Below are positions 1 through 4,679 of a stretch of DNA of 6,154 bases, one piece after another. The notes below the pieces were generated by a model. It saw only the letters and a list, made by a program, of their open reading frames with translations. It was not told the origin of the DNA and did no database searches. The stretch is taken from NCBI GenBank assembly GCA_038222915.1, contig JBBRHH010000389.1, positions 1 through 6,154 of the forward strand, written 5' to 3'. The position numbers were made by a program, and so were the translations under genes. How positions within the stretch are numbered: position 1 is the first letter of the stretch; the number at the start of each line of letters is the position of its first letter. The DNA is from JBBRHH01 sp038222915. GTDB lineage: Bacteria; Planctomycetota; Phycisphaerae; Tepidisphaerales; Tepidisphaeraceae.

Positions 1-1
1 G

Positions 2-181
2 GCTGAAATGCTGCAAAAAGTTGGTGCCCTCACTACTCCGCCAATATCCCCGATTCCGTCCACTCAGCCTAGCACAACGCAACCGTCGGGGGCGACGCTC
101 CCCCCTCCCTCTACGCTTCCAACCGAGGACAATAGTGCGCACTTTTATCACACACGCAGGCATCCAACCGTAATGCATTAG
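2..181 (+). CDS. C-terminal end of a Pro/Ser/Thr-rich protein (partial, 5' end outside window)
   Basis: A reading frame is open from base 2 to a TAG at 179-181 (59 codons) and has no start that can be trusted, so it would be the tail of a gene beginning left of the window. The visible part starts with a short helix-like stretch (AEMLQKVGAL). It then becomes a low-complexity segment rich in Pro, Ser and Thr (for example PSTQPSTTQPSG), as in extracytoplasmic linkers or disordered tails, and ends in a His/Arg-containing terminus (HTRRHPTVMH). No domain is visible, so no function can be given. An ATG lies at 8-10, but I see no convincing ribosome site for it. The composition supports coding moderately; the alternative is a chance open frame in non-coding DNA. 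Confidence 0.45.
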   Translation, partial: AEMLQKVGALTTPPISPIPSTQPSTTQPSGATLPPPSTLPTEDNSAHFYHTRRHPTVMH

Positions 182-297
182 GTACGCAATCCCACCTGCT
201 GTGGCCTGATACTCAGACAACCATACGTTTCATATTTTTGAACATAGATTAGGTATCTGATCACGCCAAGCCCCGGCACCGATCCAAGAGGCCCGAA
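182..297. other. Intergenic stretch upstream of the small membrane protein gene
   Basis: This is a short AT-richer gap between the partial left-edge frame and the TTG start at 298. I looked for -35/-10 pairs on the plus strand. I found only weak AT-rich candidates around 229-252, none with a matching partner at 16-18 bases. Confidence 0.4.
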
Positions 298-669
298 TTG
301 ACGAACTTGCCGATATTCGGGTGGTTTTTTGGGATTCCAGTTGCGCTGATGGCCGCGGCATTGTGTGCTATCAGGTCGGTCATCGTTCGTGGCGGGAGAT
401 TGTCCTTTTCACTGAGCGACGCGGTAGCATTCCTAATAGATATGGGTCCGATAGCGATACTTACATTTACGGCAAACGACGATGAACCGATCATGGCTCG
501 ATTGATGATCGCTTTAATTATTGAAGGTTGGCTCTGTGTCAGCGGCGGGCTGGCCGCATGGGTTTTGTCGATCAGATTTGGGGTGCAACCGATATGGCGC
601 GCCCTGAGCATAGCCATGACTCCGTGGCTACTGGCCGGTATTCCTACCGTGTTGCTTCGGAATTGGTGA
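298..669 (+). CDS. Small four-helix integral membrane protein, function unknown
   Basis: A 123-residue protein starting at TTG (298-300) and ending at TGA (667-669). TTG is the only usual start codon in the frame, because a TAG closes it at 250-252. An AAGAGG ribosome-binding motif sits six bases upstream of the TTG, which favours this start. Four hydrophobic stretches are visible, at about residues 6-30, 42-59, 67-92 and 102-120. They are separated by short polar loops, including an Arg/Gly loop at 31-35 and an acidic loop NDDEP at 60-64. I do not recognise the family. Codon use differs from the ftsH-bamD side: ATA, TTA and other AT-ending codons are frequent. That would fit an acquired gene, but it also lowers confidence that the frame is translated. 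The gene converges on the PEP-CTERM gene, with a structured repeat between them. Confidence 0.5.
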   Translation: MTNLPIFGWFFGIPVALMAAALCAIRSVIVRGGRLSFSLSDAVAFLIDMGPIAILTFTANDDEPIMARLMIALIIEGWLCVSGGLAAWVLSIRFGVQPIWRALSIAMTPWLLAGIPTVLLRNW

Positions 670-675
670 CGAACT

Positions 676-690
676 CGATCAATTTGATCG
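676..690. repeat. 15-base palindrome just after the membrane-protein stop
   Basis: CGATCAA and TTGATCG form a perfect inverted repeat around one central base, starting seven bases after the TGA of the small membrane protein gene. As RNA it folds as a 5-bp stem with a 5-base loop. No T-run follows on the plus strand, so it is not a standard intrinsic terminator. It may mark the 3' end of the transcript. Confidence 0.3.
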
Positions 691-788
691 CCCGTTCATC
701 ATTGCAGTTGATCGTCCACATCCGTCGAGCCAGCAAAATAGGCGTCATCTATTTTCGGGACTACTCTTTTCCGCGCTCACATCAGATT

Positions 789-895
789 TGGGCGTCGCCT
801 CGCTGCGCGAGGCCGGAGTGCTTCAGGACTTCGCTGCGCTGCGGTCGCGGGTACGCGACAATGCTGCGCATTTCCTTGCGCTTCCTGACGCGGGG
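789..895 (-). repeat. Three-hairpin intergenic repeat, copy 1
   Basis: This 107-base segment matches 2114-2220 at 104 of 107 positions with no gaps; the differences are at 824, 837 and 841. It contains three inverted repeats in a row. They are GCCTCG/CGAGGC (797-802/808-813, loop 5), GTCGCG/CGCGAC (844-849/854-859, loop 4) and GCGCA/TGCGC (866-870/877-881, loop 6). All three differences from copy 2 fall between the first and second hairpins, so every stem is preserved. It lies between two convergent genes and begins 40 bases past the PEP-CTERM stop when read on the minus strand. Strand is given as minus because both copies follow minus-strand genes in the same orientation. Candidate roles are a 3'-UTR structure, a REP-like palindromic element, or the footprint of a small mobile element. 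Confidence 0.85.
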
Positions 896-925
896 GTAGT
901 TTAGTATTGCACTCTAAAGTTTTGA

Positions 926-940
926 GCTGAAAAGTTCAGC
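926..940 (-). other. Hairpin overlapping the PEP-CTERM stop codon
   Basis: GCTGAA and TTCAGC form a perfect 6-bp stem with a 3-base loop, overlapping the TGA of the PEP-CTERM gene. On the minus strand it is followed by an A-rich stretch rather than a clean T-run, so it is at best a weak terminator or a stabilising 3' structure. Confidence 0.25.
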
Positions 941-1727
941 GTGCCTGGCGTCGGCGGTAAAACATCAAGCCAAGCGGGGCCAGCAAACCGAGCATGGCTG
1001 GTTCGGGGACGGCCGCCAGGGGTGCAAGCGCGTTATAGCTGCCCGATATCAATCCATCACTGCCTATTAAGGTTTCGGCTCCGGTGCTCGTATCGATGCT
1101 ATAGAGCGAATTGCCGAGAACACCGTATAGAACTCCACCATCATACGCCAAGCCGGTCCACCCTCCGTCGCCGACCGACGGATTTACGTCGGTGACAACG
1201 CCGCTTGTTATATCGACGGTGGACAATCCACCGCTGGCATCAGCGTAGAGCGTACTGCCGATGAAGGTCATGCCACCAGCATATTCCTCAACGCGGTCGC
1301 CCACAGGGGTGAACGCGCCGGTTGTGGTATCGATCGTTCCCAATTGATCTGGACCAGACGAATCCTGGACTGCATAAAGTATATCAGTTGGGGAGAACGC
1401 AATGTCTTTCAAAGCAAGGGTGCCGCTGGCAATGTCACTTCCCTTCAGTCCGGTGGAAGGGTCGATGGTTGTGAGGCTTAAGTGCGAGTAACCCGCGCCC
1501 CAATCATTGGCATAATAGGTGCCCGAACTGTCAATTGAGATGCCAAAAAACCAGGATCCGCTGTTGTTCCCAATCTCGGTGGCCGCGCCAGTGGATTCGT
1601 TGATCCGGTAGACGTGGCCATCCGTGGTTGGAGCGATCAAGTCCGCGCGGGCAGATGGAGATGCCAAAAGGCAGGAGCTCATCGCGGCTGCGGCCACGAG
1701 CATTTTTGAAGTTAATTCTGATGTCAT
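936..1727 (-). CDS. PEP-CTERM sorting-domain protein with propeller-like repeats
   Basis: A 263-residue exported protein. The N-terminus is a signal peptide (hydrophobic at about residues 9-22, likely cleavage after PSARA, near residue 28). The body holds five spaced copies of a motif like I-D-x-S/T-T-G-A-x-T-x-I-G, at about residues 41-53, 88-99, 131-143, 170-180 and 210-222. This pattern is typical of beta-propeller surface proteins. The C-terminus is a PEP-CTERM sorting signal: VPEP at 240-243, a hydrophobic helix, then the basic end YRRRQAR. In the known PEP-CTERM/exosortase system such proteins are cut and sorted to the outer surface or exopolysaccharide matrix by an exosortase, which is not in this window. 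The frame stays open to an ATG at 1784, but that start has no ribosome site. The ATG at 1727 has GGAG ten bases upstream and begins a proper signal peptide. The gene is monocistronic, with its own predicted promoter at 1892-1919. Ligand and precise role cannot be read from the sequence. Confidence 0.88.
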   Translation of the reverse strand: MTSELTSKMLVAAAAMSSCLLASPSARADLIAPTTDGHVYRINESTGAATEIGNNSGSWFFGISIDSSGTYYANDWGAGYSHLSLTTIDPSTGLKGSDIASGTLALKDIAFSPTDILYAVQDSSGPDQLGTIDTTTGAFTPVGDRVEEYAGGMTFIGSTLYADASGGLSTVDITSGVVTDVNPSVGDGGWTGLAYDGGVLYGVLGNSLYSIDTSTGAETLIGSDGLISGSYNALAPLAAVPEPAMLGLLAPLGLMFYRRRQAR

Positions 1728-1891
1728 ATTTCCATCTCTCCGCACCTCTGGCGTTGCAGCAGGCGAGCAAACGAACTCATCCATAGGAGCGCAATAAAAC
1801 CCATCTCACGAAAAGCCAATCATTTCAGGCGTGGCCAGACGGCGACAAGTAGAGGTATGCGGCCGTGTTCGCTCGATCGGTTACGGGTCCC

Positions 1892-1919
1892 ATAATAATT
1901 GTCAAAATAATGATGTCAA
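1892..1919 (-). promoter_or_regulatory. Predicted sigma70-type promoter of the PEP-CTERM gene
   Basis: On the minus strand a perfect TTGACA -35 box (1919-1914) is separated by 16 bases from TATTAT (1897-1892), a 5/6 match to the -10 consensus. The surrounding DNA is AT-rich, unlike the flanks. Transcription would start near 1885, giving a leader of about 158 bases before the ATG at 1727. A second TTGACA lies inside the spacer and overlaps the first promoter. No operator with obvious symmetry is seen. Confidence 0.65.
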
Positions 1920-1963
1920 TGCGAAAAATTGAGATCGCGTGGTTTTTTCGAAACGTGACATTG

Positions 1964-2047
1964 CCCCGCCCACCCATCCGAAATAAGCGGTAGACGGAGT
2001 CCAATGAGCCCAAATGACCTCGGATGACGCGGATGGGAGGGACGGGG
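1964..2047. repeat. Imperfect inverted repeat with 17-18 base arms
   Basis: The left arm 1964-1980 and right arm 2030-2047 are near-perfect reverse complements. They share CCCCG at the base and CCCATCCG at the inner end, with one gap and about two mismatches, around a 49-base centre. The right arm is preceded by a second CGGATG (2021-2026). It lies upstream of the PEP-CTERM promoter, so it is either a structure in the ftsH 3' region or a palindromic intergenic element. Confidence 0.5.
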
Positions 2048-2094
2048 TGTCGAGGCGGGGATTTGAAGGATGTGCCCGCACCTTCTCGTACTGT

Positions 2095-2113
2095 GTTCCA
2101 AGTGTATTGGAAC
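2095..2113. repeat. Perfect 7-bp hairpin abutting repeat copy 2
   Basis: GTTCCAA and TTGGAAC flank the 5-base loop GTGTA. The hairpin ends at 2113, and the 107-base repeat starts at 2114. No T-run follows on either strand. It is absent from the corresponding side of copy 1, so it is not part of the repeat itself. Confidence 0.4.
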
Positions 2114-2220
2114 TGGGCGTCGCCTCGCTGCGCGAGGCCGGAGTGCTTTAGGACTTCGCTGTGCTTCGGTCGCGGGTACGCGACAATGCTGCGCATTTCC
2201 TTGCGCTTCCTGACGCGGGG
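2114..2220 (-). repeat. Three-hairpin intergenic repeat, copy 2
   Basis: This is the second copy of the 107-base element at 789-895, in the same orientation, offset by exactly 1325 bases and without gaps. The three hairpins are at 2122-2138, 2169-2184 and 2191-2206. Read on the minus strand it begins 68 bases past the ftsH stop codon. I see no T-tailed terminator between the ftsH stop and this element, so the repeat may shape the 3' end of the ftsH message. Confidence 0.85.
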
Positions 2221-2288
2221 ATCCTGGTCGTTGGGGAATGTTTGGACCTTGTGCGTAGATCCTTCAGTCGCTGTCGCTCCATCAGGAT

Positions 2289-4331
2289 TTAGCCGGGGGC
2301 TGGCAGTGATCCGCCGCCGAGGGAGACGTCGGGGGTTGTGTCGGTTGGACCGGGCTGTATTACGGTTGATCGGCGGCTTTGTTCCTTTTCGAGGAGATCG
2401 CTGACCGTGGGACGGACCAGGGTGTCGCCGCGCATGATGCGGTCTATGTCGTTGCTGTCCAGAGTTTCGTACTTGAGGAGGGCCTTGGCTACGGCGTCTA
2501 TGCGGTCTTTGTTGTCGGCGAGGAGTTTGCGGGTTTCGTCGTAGAGGGTGTCGATTAGTTTTTTTACTTCTTCGTCGATCGCCTTGGCGGTTTCTTCGGA
2601 GTGGTCTCGGCTGCCGCCCATGTCGAACATGGATTGCTTGTTTTCATCTTCGCCGTAGAAGACGAAGCCGAGGCGCTCGTTCATGCCCCATTCTGTGATC
2701 ATGCGGCGGGCGATGCCGGTGGCCTGGCGGATGTCGCCGCCGACGCCGCTGTTGGTGTCGCCGGTGAAGATTTCCTCGGCGATGCGGCCGCCGAAGGTCA
2801 TCTTGATGAAGGCCTGGCACCAGCGTTTGGAATAGCTGTAACGGTCTTTTTCCGGCAGCGTCATGGTTGAGCCGAGGGCGCGGCCACGCGGGATGATGGT
2901 GACTTTGTGGATGGGATCGGCGTCGGGTCGCAGAAGGAACTGGACAACGGCGTGGCCGGCCTCGTGATAGGCGGTGGCGGTCTTTTCGTTTTCGTCCATG
3001 ACGCGGCTCTTGTTGGCACGGCCAAAGCGGACTTTGTCGCGTGCCTCTTCGAGGTCGTCCTGTTCGATGAATTCCTTGGCGGCGAGGGTCGCGCCGAGGG
3101 CGGATTCGTTGATGATGGCGGCGAGATCGGCGCCGCTGAAGCCGGGGGTGGCGCGGGCGAGACGGGCGAGCTCGACGTTTGGCCCGAGCTTTACTTTGCG
3201 GCTGTGAACTTTGAGGATTTCGAGGCGGCCTTTGACGTCGGGGAGGGGGACGTAGATCTGGCGGTCGAAACGGCCGGGACGGGTGAGGGCGGGATCGAGG
3301 ACGTCGACGCGATTGGTGGCGGCGCAGACGATGACCTGTTCGTTGGTTTCGAAGCCGTCCATCTCGACGAGGATGGCATTGAGGGTTTGCTCGCGTTCGT
3401 CGTGGCCGCCGGAGCTGAAGCCGCTGCCGCGGCGACGGCCGACGGCGTCGATTTCGTCGAGGAAGATGATGCAGGGGCTGTTGTCCTTGGCCTGCTTGAA
3501 GAGATCGCGGACACGGCTGGCGCCGACGCCGACGAACATTTCAACGAAGTCGGAGCCGGAGATGCTGAAGAAGGGGACATCGGCTTCGCCGGCGATGGCC
3601 TTGGCGAGTAGGGTTTTGCCGGTGCCGGGTTCGCCGACGAGGAGGACGCCGCGCGGGATGCGGCCGCCGAGGCGCTGGAACTTTTTGGGGTTCTTGAGGA
3701 ACTCCACGATTTCCATCACTTCGTCCTTGGCTTCTTCGACGCCCGCGACGTCATCGAAGGTGACGTTGGTGTGTTCCTTGCTGGTGATTTTGTGGCGGGA
3801 GCGGCCGAAGTTGCCGAGCATTCCGCCGGCGTTGGCGCTGTTGCGGAGCTGGCGGAAGACGAAGACGTAGATGAAGCCGAAGATGAGAAGCCAGGGGATG
3901 AAGGGGATGATGACGGCCATCCAGAAGTTCTGGCTGTTTTCGGCGACGATGTCGGTGCCGGCCGGGCGGCTCTTGAGGAACCAGTCCAAAGCGGCGTTGG
4001 CGTTTGAGCCGGGGGGGACGTCGGCGCGGAATTTTTTGCTCTCCGCGCCGCTGATGGTGCTGGCGACGGCCTTTTTGAACTCGCCTTTGATTTCGTCGCC
4101 TTCGATGGTGAGCTTAGCGATGTCGCCATTGGTGTAATGGGTCATGACTTCGCCGAGGGTGAAGGCGTCGGCGGAGTTGTGGCCTTTGCTCAGGAGGATG
4201 AAGAGGACGATTCCGAGGGCTCCAAAGAGGAACCATCCGAAGAGGCCGCGGCTGAAGCGCATGCCGCCGTTGGGGGGTGTGGGCTTACCGTTCTTGTTCT
4301 TGGCGGGTCGCTCTGGCTTTTGCTCTGACAT
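2289..4331 (-). CDS. ftsH: ATP-dependent zinc metalloprotease FtsH
   Basis: A 680-residue membrane-anchored AAA+ protease. It unfolds and degrades misassembled membrane proteins and short-lived regulators, and works as a hexamer with its catalytic part in the cytoplasm. Visible features are a polar N-terminus, a first membrane helix (about 30-48), a periplasmic FtsH-extracellular domain (about 50-135), and a second helix (about 137-159). The AAA+ domain has Walker A GEPGTGKT (233-240), pore loop FVGVG (266-270), Walker B IIFLDEID (288-295) and a second region of homology ending RPGRFDR with arginine fingers R351 and R354. The M41 peptidase has HEAGH (456-460) and a likely third zinc ligand, D533. 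All key residues are present. The tail after about 650 is Pro/Ser/Thr/Gly-rich and poorly conserved in type. The frame opens as far as 4490, but ATG 4331 has AAGGA five bases upstream, and the longer form would translate a palindromic repeat. It appears to be transcribed alone from the promoter at 4387-4414. Confidence 0.97.
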   Translation of the reverse strand: MSEQKPERPAKNKNGKPTPPNGGMRFSRGLFGWFLFGALGIVLFILLSKGHNSADAFTLGEVMTHYTNGDIAKLTIEGDEIKGEFKKAVASTISGAESKKFRADVPPGSNANAALDWFLKSRPAGTDIVAENSQNFWMAVIIPFIPWLLIFGFIYVFVFRQLRNSANAGGMLGNFGRSRHKITSKEHTNVTFDDVAGVEEAKDEVMEIVEFLKNPKKFQRLGGRIPRGVLLVGEPGTGKTLLAKAIAGEADVPFFSISGSDFVEMFVGVGASRVRDLFKQAKDNSPCIIFLDEIDAVGRRRGSGFSSGGHDEREQTLNAILVEMDGFETNEQVIVCAATNRVDVLDPALTRPGRFDRQIYVPLPDVKGRLEILKVHSRKVKLGPNVELARLARATPGFSGADLAAIINESALGATLAAKEFIEQDDLEEARDKVRFGRANKSRVMDENEKTATAYHEAGHAVVQFLLRPDADPIHKVTIIPRGRALGSTMTLPEKDRYSYSKRWCQAFIKMTFGGRIAEEIFTGDTNSGVGGDIRQATGIARRMITEWGMNERLGFVFYGEDENKQSMFDMGGSRDHSEETAKAIDEEVKKLIDTLYDETRKLLADNKDRIDAVAKALLKYETLDSNDIDRIMRGDTLVRPTVSDLLEKEQSRRSTVIQPGPTDTTPDVSLGGGSLPAPG

Positions 4332-4349
4332 AACCTTCCTTGTCGCCCG

Positions 4350-4370
4350 AAAAACCCCGTTTGCTCGGGG
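4350..4370 (-). terminator. Terminator-like hairpin with T-run in the ftsH leader
   Basis: On the minus strand CCCCG (4370-4366), loop AGCAAA and CGGGG (4359-4355) are followed directly by TTTTT (4354-4350), the form of an intrinsic terminator. The stem can extend by pairing the preceding TTGCCC with the following GGGCGA. It ends only 18 bases before the ftsH ATG and lies downstream of the predicted ftsH start site. It may act as an attenuator or control access to the ribosome site, or it may terminate read-through from the lptE operon. The stem is short (5 bp), so strength is uncertain. Confidence 0.5.
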
Positions 4371-4386
4371 CTGGGCAAGAACTGTC

Positions 4387-4414
4387 ATTGTAGGGCGTAT
4401 ACGAGCTCTGTCTA
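4387..4414 (-). promoter_or_regulatory. Predicted sigma70-type promoter of ftsH
   Basis: On the minus strand TAGACA (4414-4409, 5/6 to TTGACA) is separated by 16 bases from TACAAT (4392-4387, 5/6 to TATAAT). Transcription would start near 4380, giving a leader of about 49 bases that contains the terminator-like hairpin. The -35 box lies inside the outer arm of the large palindrome, so the palindrome supplies half of the promoter. Confidence 0.55.
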
Positions 4415-4565
4415 AGAACTCCACACGGGCGATGCTTGCGTCTTTCGACTGCGGGCTGCGTTGTTCCTTCTCGCCATATTTCCTTGCCAATATGACTCGT
4501 CGTCGCGCCTTGCCCGCAGTCGAAATACGCTACGTCTCGCCGCGCGGGGAGTTCTCAAACAGAGC
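4405..4565. repeat. 161-base palindromic element with ~52-base imperfect arms
   Basis: The left arm 4405-4456 and right arm 4512-4565 are reverse complements. The outer 18 bases match at 16 positions (GCTCTGT then GAACTCC). The inner end matches perfectly over 14 bases (TTTCGACTGCGGGC). The middle is less well paired, with a two-base length difference. The 55-base centre carries a further hairpin, CATATT/AATATG (4475-4480/4489-4494). No transposase and no clear target-site duplication are seen. It could be a MITE-like non-autonomous element or a large structured RNA or DNA element. The exact ends are uncertain by a few bases. Confidence 0.75.
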
Positions 4566-4566
4566 C

Positions 4567-4585
4567 CAGTCACGTCTTGTGACTG
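4567..4585. repeat. Perfect 7-bp hairpin next to the large palindrome
   Basis: CAGTCAC and GTGACTG flank a 5-base loop, immediately beside the outer end of the palindrome on its lptE side. No T-run follows on the minus strand, so a role as lptE terminator is possible but weak. Confidence 0.35.
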
Positions 4586-4679
4586 ATAATACGGTTTGTC
4601 AACACCCGATTTCTACCACAAATAGTGCACCGTTATCCAATCCTTCGGCCAAATATTGCTGTAGCATGGGATTAGAGCA

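Larger units (their letters stand above)
1728..2288. other. Long intergenic region between ftsH and the PEP-CTERM gene
   Basis: A 561-base stretch with no credible gene. Read on the minus strand it holds, in order, the three-hairpin repeat copy 2 (2220-2114), a small perfect hairpin (2113-2095), a larger inverted repeat (2047-1964), an AT-rich promoter (1919-1892), and a leader of about 158 bases before the PEP-CTERM start. Frames such as the minus-strand one at 1825-2196 run straight through the repeat and promoter and lack protein-like composition. Confidence 0.75.
4332..4679. other. Structured intergenic region between lptE and ftsH
   Basis: There is no credible gene here. Read on the minus strand from lptE it contains an AT-richer spacer with a lone TTGACA (4602-4597), a 7-bp hairpin (4585-4567), the 161-base palindrome (4565-4405), the ftsH promoter (4414-4387), a terminator-like hairpin (4370-4350), and the ftsH ribosome site. 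Confidence 0.75.

Noticed and set aside
261..617. 118-residue minus-strand frame opposite the small membrane protein
   Set aside because: It has no ribosome site and no recognisable domain, and the plus-strand frame has four clear hydrophobic segments and a ribosome site.
528..899. 123-residue plus-strand frame running into repeat copy 1
   Set aside because: Its second half is simply the translated three-hairpin repeat; the same peptide appears in the frame at 2024-2404 over copy 2.
2030..2090. tRNA remnant or attachment site on the minus strand (TTCAAATCCCCGCC resembles a T-arm and acceptor end)
   Set aside because: The 5' side of the T-stem does not pair and no anticodon or D arm can be drawn, so there is no cloverleaf.
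1825..2196. 123-residue minus-strand frame upstream of the PEP-CTERM gene
   Set aside because: It crosses repeat copy 2, the hairpin, the inverted repeat and the promoter, and its sequence looks like translated intergenic DNA.
2907..3611. 234-residue plus-strand frame opposite ftsH (also 3283-3870, 3191-3580 and other frames over ftsH)
   Set aside because: These are mirror images of the ftsH codon bias: low-complexity Gly/Ala/Asp/Val or Ser/Pro/Thr strings without any domain, over a gene whose frame is certain.
4332..4490. N-terminal extension of FtsH by 53 residues (ATG at 4490)
   Set aside because: The extension would translate part of the large palindrome and the promoter, has no family-like sequence, and the ATG at 4331 has a well-placed AAGGA.
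4597..4602. Perfect TTGACA on the minus strand downstream of lptE as a second ftsH promoter
   Set aside because: No acceptable -10 box lies 16-18 bases downstream; the nearby TATTAT is far too close.
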